This document shows, in pieces, positions 25,791 through 33,527 of a stretch of 64,000 nucleotides of DNA. The position numbers and the translations under genes were made by a program. Source of the stretch: Nocardioides turkmenicus (GTDB lineage: Bacteria; Actinomycetota; Actinomycetes; Propionibacteriales; Nocardioidaceae); assembly GCF_011045035.1 (NCBI RefSeq), contig NZ_JAALAA010000023.1, positions 1 through 64,000 of the forward strand, read 5' to 3'. Positions within the stretch are counted from its first letter, which is position 1, and each line of letters opens with the position of its first letter. The notes under the pieces were generated by a model. The model had not been told where the DNA came from. It searched no databases and saw only the letters and a program-made list of their open reading frames with translations.

Positions 25791-26732
25791 TCAGGCGGCG
25801 TCGGGCGTGGCCTGCTCGGGCGTGGCCTGCTCGGGCGTGGCCTGCTCGGGCGTACGCCGCTCCGCGATCACGTCGTGGAGGACGTCGGGGTTGTTGGTGA
25901 TGATGCCGTCGACACCGCGGTCCAGGACGGCGCTCATCGTGGCGGCGTCGTTCACCGTCCAGGAGTGGATGTCCATCCCGAGCGCGTGCACCCGGGCGAC
26001 GTAGCCGGCGTCGAAGGAGCCGTAGTGCGGGTTGATCTGGTCGGCCCAGGTGTAGGTGTCCAGGTCGGCGTAGGCCGGGGTGCCGAGCAGGCCGACCGGC
26101 ACCTCGGGCTGGATGCTCTTGTAGGTCCTCATGGAGCCGAAGTCGAAGCTCTGCACGGCGAGCCGGCCGGCGGCGACGGCGGAGTCGACGTAGCCGGGGA
26201 AGGAGTCGAACTCGGCGGCCACCTTCTTCTCGATGCCCGGGTAGAGCGCGGGCGACTTGAGCTCCATCAGGATGCCGGACCTCGAGGGCCGCACCTGGGC
26301 GATCATCTCCTTCAGCGTGGGCACCGGCTCACCGGCGTACTTCTCGCTGAACCAGGAGCCGGCGTCCAGCGTCTTGATCTCGGCGAGGGTGAAGTCCTTG
26401 ACGTTCCACGGCGAGCGGCCGGGGAAGCGCTGCTCGACGTCGGTGGTGCGCGACAAGGTGGTGTCGTGCATCAGCACGAGCTCGCCGTCCTTGGTGGCCT
26501 GCACGTCCGACTCGATCCAGTCGGCGTCCTGCTCGATGCCGACGGCGAAGGCGGCGAGGGTGTTCTCGGGGGCGTACGAGCTCGCCCCGCGGTGGGCGGT
26601 GACGGTGATGTCGTCGGCACGGTTGGCCTCGACGGCGTTGACCGCCACCGGGACGATCATCGTGCCCGCGGCGAGCGCCACGCCGGCCAGAGCTGAGGTG
26701 AAGGTTTTGGACGCAACGGACGACAGCGACAT
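25791..26732 (-). CDS. secreted glycerophosphodiester phosphodiesterase with a repeat tail
   Basis: A 313-residue exported GDPD, paralogous to the next gene. The signal peptide covers about residues 1-35. Catalytic elements are TAHRGASSYAPENTLAAF and ESDVQATKDGELVLMHD. The last 15 or so residues repeat EQATP three times; this is a 15-bp tandem DNA repeat at about 25800-25850. The tail is hydrophilic and could be a spacer. The two paralogues share substrate type but may differ in specificity. Confidence 0.92.
   Translation of the reverse strand: MSLSSVASKTFTSALAGVALAAGTMIVPVAVNAVEANRADDITVTAHRGASSYAPENTLAAFAVGIEQDADWIESDVQATKDGELVLMHDTTLSRTTDVEQRFPGRSPWNVKDFTLAEIKTLDAGSWFSEKYAGEPVPTLKEMIAQVRPSRSGILMELKSPALYPGIEKKVAAEFDSFPGYVDSAVAAGRLAVQSFDFGSMRTYKSIQPEVPVGLLGTPAYADLDTYTWADQINPHYGSFDAGYVARVHALGMDIHSWTVNDAATMSAVLDRGVDGIITNNPDVLHDVIAERRTPEQATPEQATPEQATPDAA
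25800..25850. repeat. 15-bp tandem repeat in the phosphodiesterase 3' end
   Basis: GGGCGTGGCCTGCTC occurs about three times in tandem inside the coding region and encodes the EQATP repeats. The unit is a multiple of three, so copy-number change would not shift the frame. Confidence 0.8.
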
Positions 26733-26745
26733 GACGCACTCCCGG

Positions 26746-26767
26746 GATCAGTGGATGACGACTGATC
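26746..26767. other. small hairpin in the gap upstream of the second phosphodiesterase
   Basis: GATCAGT and ACTGATC pair across an 8-base loop, 14 bases before the phosphodiesterase start. It could be a weak terminator for the HIT operon or a regulatory site. Confidence 0.35.
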
Positions 26768-26856
26768 TCGAGTGAATCGGTCCCGGCCGACCTCGCCCCG
26801 ACGGATTGATGGCCGAAGCCGTACGCCTCGGTGAACTCGGCCGAGCGCAGCCGAGC

Positions 26857-27264
26857 TCAGCCCAGCACGGCGCGGAGCCGGTCGGCGTACTCCTTCTGCT
26901 CCCCGGCGGCGTACTTGTGGCGGGGCCAGAAGAAGCCCTTGAGCCCGTCGCCGCGGCTGCGCGGGACGACGTGCAGGTGGAGGTGCGGCACCGACTGGCT
27001 GACCACGTTGTTGACCGCCACGAAGCTGCCCTGGGCGCCGAGTCCCTCGACCACGCCGGCAGCCAGGCGCTGGGCGTTCGCGACGAAGCGTTGGTGCAGG
27101 TCGGGCGGGAGGTCGAGGAGGGTGGCAAGGTGTTGCCTGGGCACCATCAGGATGTGGCCCTTCTGCACCGGCCGGTGGTCGAGGAAGGCCAGGAAGAGAT
27201 CGTCCTCGAAGACCACCTCGGCCTCCAGGTCGCCGCGGACGACGTCGCAGAAGACACAGCTCAT
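26857..27264 (-). CDS. HIT family hydrolase
   Basis: A 135-residue histidine-triad protein. CVFCDVVRGDLEAEVVFEDD near the start has the Cys pair often seen in HIT proteins; the active site is SVPHLHLHVVPR (His-x-His-x-His) near residue 97. HIT enzymes hydrolyse nucleoside phosphoramidates or dinucleotides; the substrate is not known here. The ATG overlaps the stop of the SseB-like gene (ATGA). Confidence 0.92.
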   Translation of the reverse strand: MSCVFCDVVRGDLEAEVVFEDDLFLAFLDHRPVQKGHILMVPRQHLATLLDLPPDLHQRFVANAQRLAAGVVEGLGAQGSFVAVNNVVSQSVPHLHLHVVPRSRGDGLKGFFWPRHKYAAGEQKEYADRLRAVLG

Positions 27265-28088
27265 GACTCCTCACCCCACGACAGCGTCGCGACCACGAGG
27301 TCGACCGTCGGCAGGACCAGGTCGGCGAGATCGGGATGCGGGAAGGAGTAGATCAGTCGCGACTCGTAGAGCCGGTCGGGCGAGGCGACCCACCGCTCCC
27401 CCACCGTCGTGGTCTCGGCCTGCAGCGGGTGGCGGAGCATGCCGAACGGGGCCGGCCGGCTCAGCGCGACCGCGAGCCCGGCCGGGCGCCGGCCGACGCG
27501 CTGCAGCCAGTAGGCCAGGAAGGCCGCCCCCTGCTCGGCTGCGGCGTTCTTGGCTGCCGACATCCACCCGGACCAGTCGGGCAGCTCGACCTTGGACCGC
27601 TGCACCTTCGGGAGGACCTTGTCCACCAGGTCGGCGAGCTGATAGTCGCGTACGTCCTCGTCGGACATGTCCACCACGTACCACTCCTGCGCCTTCGGCA
27701 GCCGCAGATCGACGTGCGGCTTGGGACCGAGCGCCTTGAGGACATCCTTGATGCCCGCCCGGAACCGGTTCGGCCCGGCCGGGTCGAAGGTGACGTACGC
27801 GATCTCGTCGATGTTGGCGGTCAGGAAGTCGCGCAGGCCGTCGCCGCTGCGCAGCTGCGCGCGCCGCCGGGTGTCCTCGGCGAGGAACGTCTCCAGCGAC
27901 TCCTGGGAGGAGAAGAGCATCGCCTCGTACGGTGGCCGGTTGCCGTGGTCCCCGGGGAAGACCCTGATCCGGGCCTCGTCGAGCTGGGGTACGACAACCT
28001 GCCCCGTACGCAGCGCGGCACCGACCGCGTCGACGTCGGCGGCGGCGAGCGCCGCCTCCAGCGCGCGGTTGCGGTAGCCGTCGATCAC
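27261..28088 (-). CDS. SseB-like conserved protein
   Basis: A 275-residue soluble protein starting MIDGYRNRALEAAL. Residues about 1-130 (ALRTGQVVVPQL, then GRP-like PPYEAMLFSSQESLETF) resemble the SseB N-terminal domain found in many actinobacterial proteins; this is a weak recognition. The C-terminal half has WYVVDMSDEDVRDYQLADLV and no motif I know. It is translationally coupled to the HIT gene. The function is unknown. Confidence 0.65.
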   Translation of the reverse strand: MIDGYRNRALEAALAAADVDAVGAALRTGQVVVPQLDEARIRVFPGDHGNRPPYEAMLFSSQESLETFLAEDTRRRAQLRSGDGLRDFLTANIDEIAYVTFDPAGPNRFRAGIKDVLKALGPKPHVDLRLPKAQEWYVVDMSDEDVRDYQLADLVDKVLPKVQRSKVELPDWSGWMSAAKNAAAEQGAAFLAYWLQRVGRRPAGLAVALSRPAPFGMLRHPLQAETTTVGERWVASPDRLYESRLIYSFPHPDLADLVLPTVDLVVATLSWGEES

Positions 28089-28125
28089 CTTCCGAGGCTA
28101 ACCCCTCGGAAGTGATCGGATCGGT

Positions 28126-29007
28126 CTAGACGGCGCCGAGACGCTGTGGCGTGTCGTCGTCGCAGGTCGCGAAGAAGTTTCCGACCTCGTCGACCATGTG
28201 GCTGAACGACTCCGCAGCGAAGAGCACCGGCTGGTAGTGGGTGATGTCGTAGTCGATCGTCGCCATCTGGGCGAAGTCGATCGGCCGCACCTCCACCTCG
28301 TGCATCTCCTCGATCTCGCCGTAGGACGAGAGCAGCCCGGCCCCGTACGCCTTGATGTCCCCGTCCTCGTGGAGCACCCCGAACTCGATGGTGAACCAGA
28401 AGACGTCGGCGACGACCTGCAGCGCCTCCCTGGTCTCCACGCGGCGCGCGGCCGCGCCGGCGAGACGCTTGACCTCTGCGACCTGCGGGTCGGCGAGGAG
28501 GTTCCCGTGGCCGATCACCTCGTGGATGATGTCGGGCTCCGGGGTGTAGAGCGGCACGGCGTGGTGACGCAGATACTGCGTCGAGTGGAACTGCCCGTCC
28601 GCCAGGCTCCCGTAGAACTCCTCCAACGGCACGATCCCCGCGGCCGGGACGTACTCGAAGCCGGTCAGCGGCTTCAGGCCCGCCGACACCTCGTCGAGTT
28701 GTGGCACCCGGTCCTGCGGCAGGTTGAGGGCCTCGACCGCCGCCAGGTAGTTGCGGCAGGCGTATTTCGCGTGCAGCGGCGCGATCTCACGGCACACCGT
28801 CCGCCAGATCTCGTTCTCCGTGTCCGTGTAGTCGATCCGGGGCACCGGCTGCCCCGGCTTCCAACCGAGCGCCGCGCCAGCGATCTCGCTGCGTCGTGCC
28901 CGGTAGTCCTGGTCTGCGAACCCGGGGTGGTTGTCCCCCAGATGCACCTCGACCTGCCCGTCCTCGCCCACGGTGACGGGCGAGTAGAGCTGTCCTTCCT
29001 CGAACAT
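28126..29007 (-). CDS. phhA: phenylalanine 4-monooxygenase
   Basis: A 293-residue pterin-dependent aromatic amino acid hydroxylase that converts phenylalanine to tyrosine. The iron ligands are in PDIIHEVIGHGNLL (two His) and FWFTIEFG (Glu). The pterin/substrate region FEYVPAAGIVPLEEFYGSLA and RHHAVPLYTPEPD are typical. ATG 29007 (MFEEGQ) is chosen over ATG 29019 because GGAGG lies five bases before it and would otherwise be inside the coding sequence. The catabolic or anabolic role is not shown; no pterin-recycling gene is adjacent. Confidence 0.92.
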   Translation of the reverse strand: MFEEGQLYSPVTVGEDGQVEVHLGDNHPGFADQDYRARRSEIAGAALGWKPGQPVPRIDYTDTENEIWRTVCREIAPLHAKYACRNYLAAVEALNLPQDRVPQLDEVSAGLKPLTGFEYVPAAGIVPLEEFYGSLADGQFHSTQYLRHHAVPLYTPEPDIIHEVIGHGNLLADPQVAEVKRLAGAAARRVETREALQVVADVFWFTIEFGVLHEDGDIKAYGAGLLSSYGEIEEMHEVEVRPIDFAQMATIDYDITHYQPVLFAAESFSHMVDEVGNFFATCDDDTPQRLGAV

Positions 29008-29085
29008 CCTTACCTCCATGTGACGTACGCCTCACAACCCTATCGCGCACGCAAGAGAAGGCCTCCCGCCAGGGAGATGAACAAC

Positions 29086-29098
29086 CGGAAGTCTTCCG
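29086..29098. promoter_or_regulatory. palindrome upstream of phhA
   Basis: CGGAAG-T-CTTCCG is a perfect 6-base inverted repeat about 80 bases before the phhA start, in a 221-base gap with no gene. It may be an operator; no regulator gene is adjacent. The rest of the gap holds nothing else I can name. Confidence 0.35.
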
Positions 29099-29228
29099 TT
29101 TCAGGCCTGTAGTGAAGTCATCCACTACGGAGACTGGCACGCCGATCAGCGACCGACCCACCCAGGGCCCCTTCTCCCGCAATCGTCGAGGCTGGCCGGG
29201 CGGCTCATCGGTCCGTTACGTCGTCGCC

Positions 29229-30134
29229 TCAGGCCTGGACGGTGACCGCTGTGTTCTTCTCGGGGTTGACCAGCCACAGCACCTGGTCGATGCCTTCGGC
29301 CGTGGCGCTGACGGTGAGCAGGCCGTACATCTCGCCGTTCTGGCACAACGCGGCGGAGGTCCGCCCGTTGACGGTCGTCCACCGCACGTCGAGGCCATTC
29401 CAGAACCAGCCGGAGATCGCCAGTAGGAACTTCGCCACCCGGTTCGCGCCCACGACAGGCCTGCGTGAAACGCGCGTGCGGCCGTTGCCGTCGGAAATGC
29501 TGGCCACGTCGGGCGTGAAGAGCTTTTCCAGCGCAGCCAGGTCGCCCGTGCGGGCAGCGGCGAGGAAGGCGGTCAGCAGATCGCGCTGCTCGGCCGCGCT
29601 CGCCGGGGTGCGCCGTTCACCCGCGAGGTGCTTGCGCGCCCGGCTGACGAGTTGGCGTACCGAGGGTTCGGTCGAGGACAGGATCCCGGCGATCTGCGCA
29701 TAGGAGTAGTCGAAGGCCTCCCGGAGCACGAAGGCGGCGCGCTCGTTCGTGGTCAGCTTCTCCATCAGCATCAGCGTCGCGAATTCAAGAGCCTCGTCCC
29801 GTTCGGCGCCCAGATAAGGGTCAGCGCTGGTGTCGACCGGTTCGGGCAGCCATGGCCCGATGTAGGTCTCACGCCGTGTCCGGGCCGACTTGAGGACGTT
29901 GATGGCCAGTCGAGTGGTGATCGTCGCCAGGAAGGCTTCGGGGTCGGACACAGTGGACCGGTCGTAGGTTTGCCAGCGTAGCCAGACCTCCTGCACCAGA
30001 TCTTCAGCCTCGGTCGCACTGCTGAGCATGCGGTACGCGATCCCGAACAGACGCGGTCGCATCTGCTTGAACACCCCCGCGGCCGCCTCGAGATCGTCCG
30101 CGTCGCTGTGTTCAGTTTCGATCTCAAGGCTCAC
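29229..30134 (-). CDS. ECF41-type RNA polymerase sigma factor with C-terminal SnoaL-like domain (SigJ-like)
   Basis: A 301-residue sigma factor. Region 2 is RPRLFGIAYRMLSSATEAEDLVQEVWLRW and region 4 is FDYSYAQIAGILSSTEPSVRQLVSRARKHL (each read in parts). Residues about 195-301 form an extra SnoaL-like domain with SDGNGRTR, a variant of the DGGGR/K motif of ECF41 factors. In that group the extension replaces an anti-sigma factor and modulates activity. GTG 30134 gives the usual length. Three oxidoreductases with ECF41-like promoters lie upstream, which fits the known link of ECF41 with oxidoreductases and epimerases. Confidence 0.9.
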   Translation of the reverse strand: MSLEIETEHSDADDLEAAAGVFKQMRPRLFGIAYRMLSSATEAEDLVQEVWLRWQTYDRSTVSDPEAFLATITTRLAINVLKSARTRRETYIGPWLPEPVDTSADPYLGAERDEALEFATLMLMEKLTTNERAAFVLREAFDYSYAQIAGILSSTEPSVRQLVSRARKHLAGERRTPASAAEQRDLLTAFLAAARTGDLAALEKLFTPDVASISDGNGRTRVSRRPVVGANRVAKFLLAISGWFWNGLDVRWTTVNGRTSAALCQNGEMYGLLTVSATAEGIDQVLWLVNPEKNTAVTVQA

Positions 30135-30148
30135 GCGGCGAGCGTACC

Positions 30149-30189
30149 CGGGGTGGACGCCTCGCTGCATGGGCGAGGCGTCCACCCCG
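30149..30189 (-). terminator. strong hairpin between the NmrA-like gene and the sigma gene
   Basis: CGGGGTGGACGCCTCGC and GCGAGGCGTCCACCCCG form a perfect 17-bp stem with a 7-base loop. It lies 15 bases before the sigma start and 27 bases after the NmrA-like stop. It may end the NmrA-like transcript or limit read-through into the sigma gene. Confidence 0.75.
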
Positions 30190-30215
30190 CGATCGATGAA
30201 AGCGCTTCGCTGCTG

Positions 30216-30974
30216 CTACTCCGCGGGGGGAGGGTTGAGCGGGAGCCAGTCGGCGAACCGAGTCGCGGCAATCTGGGCACCGGGACCGGGCAGGAGCATG
30301 TCCTTGTCCAGCAGCGCACCGAAATAGCGCGCTTGTGGGTCGGTGACGACCTTGCGGGAGTCGCCGCGGAATGTCAGTCCTGTGCGGATCAGTTCGTCGA
30401 GACCGAACTGCTCGGGCCCGGCCACCTCGACGGTGTCGTTCATCGGCTCGCCGACGGCGGTCCGGCCGACCGCGGCAGCAACGTCGTCTGCGGCCATGGG
30501 CTGGATGCGAGCGTCCGGCAGGCGCACGATACCGCCTTGTGTTGCCGACTGGGCGATGCTGCCCACGAACTCGAAGAACTGCGTGGCCTGCACGATGGAG
30601 AACGGCTGCCCGGACTCCTTGATCAGCTGCTCCTGCGCGATCTTCGCCCGGAAGTAGCCACTTTCGGCGAGCCGTTCGGTGCCGACGACCGACAGCGCCA
30701 CGTGGTGCCCCACCCCGGCCTTGTCCTCGGCGTCGAGGAGGTTGCCGGTGGAGGTGCGGAAGAAGTCCAGCACGGCGTCGTCGGCGAACGACGGCGAGTT
30801 CGATACATCCACCACGACCTGGGCGCCGTCCAGCGCCTCGGCGAGTCCTTCGCCGGTCAGAGTGTTCACGCCCGAGTTGGGGGACGCGGGCACCGTGTCG
30901 TGTCCGTGTTCCCCAAGCTTCTGGACGAGTTTCGAGCCGATCAGCCCGCTGCCGCCGATCACGACGATCTTCAT
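30216..30974 (-). CDS. NmrA-like NAD(P)-binding oxidoreductase/epimerase
   Basis: A 252-residue atypical SDR. The Rossmann motif GGSGLIGSKLVQ is at residues 7-18, and DVSNSPSFADD, HHVALSVVGTERL and YFRAKIAQEQLI follow the NmrA-like pattern. The classical YxxxK is replaced by the family variant. GGAAGG lies upstream of ATG 30974. An ECF41-like promoter at 31024-31054 is 50 bases before the start, and the ECF41 sigma gene is next downstream. Confidence 0.88.
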   Translation of the reverse strand: MKIVVIGGSGLIGSKLVQKLGEHGHDTVPASPNSGVNTLTGEGLAEALDGAQVVVDVSNSPSFADDAVLDFFRTSTGNLLDAEDKAGVGHHVALSVVGTERLAESGYFRAKIAQEQLIKESGQPFSIVQATQFFEFVGSIAQSATQGGIVRLPDARIQPMAADDVAAAVGRTAVGEPMNDTVEVAGPEQFGLDELIRTGLTFRGDSRKVVTDPQARYFGALLDKDMLLPGPGAQIAATRFADWLPLNPPPAE

Positions 30975-31023
30975 GGAGTGCCTTCCGTCCGGGGCCCGGC
31001 CGTTCCGGGAACCTCGTTCTCCA

Positions 31024-31054
31024 CTACGACAGGGCTGATCCCCCATTTGTGACA
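31024..31054 (-). promoter_or_regulatory. ECF41-type promoter for the NmrA-like gene
   Basis: Minus strand: TGTCACA (31054-31048), a 16-base spacer, then TGTCGTAG (31031-31024). ECF41 promoters are known for a TGTCACA -35 element with a short conserved -10. The element ends 49 bases before the ATG. Two more copies with the same spacing lie at 32028-32058 and 32081-32110. Confidence 0.7.
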
Positions 31055-31057
31055 GGT

Positions 31058-31783
31058 TTAGCGCGCCTGATCGGTCGGGCGCAGGAGAATCTCGTTCACG
31101 GCCACGTGATCGGGCTGGCTGACCGCGTAAACGACGGCAGCGGCCACATCCTCGGCCCGCAGCGTCCGCATCGACTCGGCCAACTGCCTGGCCATCGCGC
31201 GGACCGCGTCGTGGCCGATGTGGTCGGCGAGCTCGGTGTCGACCATGCCCGGCTCGATGGTCACGACCCGGACCCCCTGCTCGGTGACCTCCTGCCGAAG
31301 CGACTCCGAGAACGCGTTCACGCCGAACTTCGTCGCCGCGTAGACACCGCCCATAGCTGACGCGATACGGCCAGAGGTGGAGGAGATCTGCACCACGGTT
31401 CCCTTGCTCTCCAACAGGTGCGGCAGCGCAGCGTGGGTGACGTAGAGCGTTCCGAGCAGGTTGGCCCTCACCATGCGGTCCCACTCTGCGGTGTCGGCGC
31501 CGAGAATCGGCCCGCTCAACATCACGCCCGCGTTGTTCACGACGATATCCAGCCCGCCGCAGCGGTCGACCGCTGCGGTGACCGCCTCACGAACCGACTC
31601 CTGGTCGGTGACGTCGAGTTCCACCGGGACCACGTCGCCGTCAGCTGTCGCGGCCAGTTCCTTGAGCCGGTCGACCCGTCGCGCCCCGGCGACCACCGTT
31701 GCACCGGCAGCCGCGAGGGCATACGCGGTTGCAGCGCCGATTCCCGATGACGCTCCGGTGATGAGAGCGGTCTTGCCGTTCAT
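31058..31783 (-). CDS. short-chain dehydrogenase/reductase (ECF41 island)
   Basis: A 241-residue classical SDR. TGASSGIG near residue 10, NNAGVMLSG near 84, catalytic Ser in QISSTSGR and YAATK near residue 146. ATG 31783 is preferred because AGGGGCAGGA lies just before it; ATG 31813 would add ten residues. The C-terminus VNEILLRPTDQAR is typical of the YdfG-like group. An ECF41-like promoter lies about 245 bases upstream, leaving a long leader with gene remnants. Confidence 0.9.
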   Translation of the reverse strand: MNGKTALITGASSGIGAATAYALAAAGATVVAGARRVDRLKELAATADGDVVPVELDVTDQESVREAVTAAVDRCGGLDIVVNNAGVMLSGPILGADTAEWDRMVRANLLGTLYVTHAALPHLLESKGTVVQISSTSGRIASAMGGVYAATKFGVNAFSESLRQEVTEQGVRVVTIEPGMVDTELADHIGHDAVRAMARQLAESMRTLRAEDVAAAVVYAVSQPDHVAVNEILLRPTDQAR

Positions 31784-31826
31784 TCCTGCCCCTGAGAGGA
31801 GGTGTTCACTCATGACGCATGTTCTT

Positions 31827-31904
31827 TCATTTTCGGGTGATGGTGATGGCAACCGGCGAGGCACAGACCGCGGCGATGCCTTCAAACACGAGGTCGGACA
31901 GCAC
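31827..31904 (-). pseudogene. possible C-terminal remnant of a lost gene
   Basis: A minus-strand frame reads VLSDLVFEGIAAVCASPVAI... and ends in a stop at 31827-31829. It looks like a natural protein C-terminus but lacks any start or longer frame; other frames just upstream carry further plausible fragments (LTEIGKERALAAAEHHE). The surroundings, 31784-32411, hold no intact gene. Confidence 0.25.
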
Positions 31905-32027
31905 TTCGAGGACTCGCGGCGCTGTCCGGCTCGGCGACCCGGCGTGCGCTCATGCGGACGCAGGTCCGGCTCGTGGTGCTCAGCGGCGGCAAGGGCTCGC
32001 TCCTTCCCAATCTCAGTCAGCTGCGAG

Positions 32028-32058
32028 CTAGGACAACGCAGCCCAGGAGTTTGTGACG
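32028..32058 (-). promoter_or_regulatory. ECF41-type promoter for the 31.1-kb SDR gene
   Basis: Minus strand: CGTCACA (32058-32052), 16 bases, TGTCCTAG (32035-32028). It matches the element at 31024-31054 in both blocks and in spacing. It points toward the SDR at 31058-31783, about 245 bases before its start. Confidence 0.6.
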
Positions 32059-32080
32059 GGCACGGCGATTTCGTCGCGGC

Positions 32081-32110
32081 TGTCACAAGACGGAGGGCCG
32101 CCCTGTCTGA
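32081..32110 (+). promoter_or_regulatory. ECF41-type promoter for the 32.4-kb SDR gene
   Basis: Plus strand: TGTCACA (32081-32087), 16 bases, TGTCTGA (32104-32110). It is back to back with the minus-strand copy at 32028-32058, with 22 bases between the -35 elements. It faces the SDR at 32412-33176 about 300 bases away. Confidence 0.65.
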
Positions 32111-32175
32111 ATTGGTGACCGGTCGCCCCATGAGCGGACCACCACACAGCCGATCCAGCAACGCGGGAGGTAAAC

Positions 32176-32411
32176 ATGAGCGAGCCGGGGACGGCACCCT
32201 GCATCAGCTCTGGCTCGAGGTGAGGGCCGAACTCGAGATTGCCGAGTCGAGCCACCTCGAGGAGGCCTCCCGCACGTCGGTCACCGAACGGCAGTACGAC
32301 CGGGATCAGCGCGCCGCTCACCGCCGTCGTGCTTCAGCCACGACGTCAATGGACGACGTCAGGCTGCCCAAGCCGCACTCGCGGCCGACATTCACACATC
32401 GAGGAGAACAG
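32176..32411 (+). pseudogene. possible frameshifted small gene in the SDR leader
   Basis: An ATG at 32176 has a strong GGGAGG site but its frame stops after 15 codons. The frame two bases later reads DGTLHQLWLEVRAELEIAES and onward without a stop to 32411, in frame with the SDR that follows. One base change would give a protein of about 75 residues, or a fusion with the SDR. Reality as a gene is uncertain. Confidence 0.3.
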
Positions 32412-33176
32412 TTGACTGCTCACTCCCAACAGGAGTTCGCTGACAAGGTCGTCGTCGTCACCGGCGCGGGATCGGGCATCGGGCGTGCCACTGCCCGCGC
32501 CTTCGCCGATGCTGGAGCCGCCGTCCTCGGGATCGGACGGCGACGTCACGCTCTCGACGAGACCGCCGCCGGCCACTCCGCCATCGTTGTCCACGCCGCC
32601 GATCTCCGCGACCCCCAAGCACCGCAACAGGTCATCGATGCTGCCGTTGACCTATGGGGACGGGTCGACGTCCTGGTCAACAACGCGGGAGCCACACGAT
32701 TGATGCCCCTGGACGAGGCCACGACGGTCGGCATCGAGGACCTCTTCGCGCTCAACGTCACCGCGCCGAGTCTCCTGGCAAGCGCGGCGCTACCCCATCT
32801 GCGCCGTGCCGGCGGATCGATCATCAACATCTCCAGTACCTACGGTCACCGGCCACTGCCAGGCGCGGCCCACTACGCCGCTTCCAAGGCCGCAATCGAG
32901 CAGCTCACCCGCAGCTGGGCACTCGAACTCGCCGCCGATGGCATCCTCGTCAACGCCGTCGCTCCCGGCCCGACCGAGAGCGAGGCTCTCACCGCTGCGG
33001 GACTACACGAAGCCAACGCCGAGGCCCTCAAACGCGATGAAGCCAACCGCATCCCCCTGGGCCGTCGCGGCGAACCCGACGAGGTCGCTGCCTGGATCTT
33101 GCGCCTCGCCGATCCCGGGACCACCTGGCTAACCGGGCAGATCCTCAGCGTCGACGGCGGCCTCAACCTCACCTGA
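32412..33176 (+). CDS. short-chain dehydrogenase/reductase (ECF41 island)
   Basis: A 254-residue classical SDR. TGAGSGIG near residue 18, NNAGATRL near 92, catalytic Ser in NISSTYGHRP and YAASK near residue 160, with the C-terminal WLTGQILSVDGGL common to FabG-like enzymes. The start is TTG 32412, supported by GAGGAGAA nine bases upstream; no ATG or GTG fits as well. It is the only plus-strand gene of the island and has an ECF41-like promoter at 32081. Confidence 0.88.
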   Translation: MTAHSQQEFADKVVVVTGAGSGIGRATARAFADAGAAVLGIGRRRHALDETAAGHSAIVVHAADLRDPQAPQQVIDAAVDLWGRVDVLVNNAGATRLMPLDEATTVGIEDLFALNVTAPSLLASAALPHLRRAGGSIINISSTYGHRPLPGAAHYAASKAAIEQLTRSWALELAADGILVNAVAPGPTESEALTAAGLHEANAEALKRDEANRIPLGRRGEPDEVAAWILRLADPGTTWLTGQILSVDGGLNLT

Positions 33177-33527
33177 CTCACGGGCAAGGGCCGCTGCCAT
33201 TCAGTTCAAGGGCGTGCGAATCAGGGACTCGGAGGAGCAGCGAGCGGGGACTCCCATGGTGGGACCATGGCAAGCACCTCAACACCAGCAACGTAGGGCT
33301 GGTCAATGCAGGTGCCGAAGCCCGCCCGCCTCCGCGCGCAGCGACGACATCCACCACACACAACTAAGGGGTGTGGGGATATCCCCGCCGCGACGCGGCC
33401 TCACCAGGCACTCGCCACCTGAACGGGGTGCGGGTGGCGAAGCCCCCGCCTCCGCGCGAAGCGCGGACAAAATGACGAGAGCGACGTGGCTCGCGCTTTC
33501 CGCGAGCACACGCCGCCCTCGATCGAG
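33177..33527. other. 351-base gap with palindromes and an imperfect direct repeat
   Basis: No gene is seen. GGGGATATCCCC (33375-33386) is followed directly by GCCGCG-A-CGCGGC (33387-33399). An imperfect direct repeat (GAAGCCCGCCCGCCTCCGCGCG near 33317, shortened to 20 or fewer identical bases in parts, and a similar copy near 33439) is also present. A related palindromic element occurs at 39397-39440. Confidence 0.5.
33451..33467 (-). terminator. hairpin downstream of ssrA
   Basis: TCCGCGC-GAA-GCGCGGA is a 7-bp stem with a 3-base loop, 61 bases past the tmRNA 3' end on its strand. It is the nearest terminator-like structure; no U run follows. Confidence 0.4.

Noticed and set aside
26830..26836. 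GTTCACC on the minus strand as a PHO box for the second phosphodiesterase
   Set aside because: Only one unit is present with no adjacent repeat, so it is not distinguishable from chance.
31952..32056. A 34-codon plus-strand frame MRTQVRLVVLSGG...
   Set aside because: It has no ribosome binding site, overlaps the promoter-like elements and matches nothing I know.
29200..33527. An integrative element inserted at the 3' end of ssrA
   Set aside because: I found no integrase and no second copy of the ssrA 3' end at the far side of the island.
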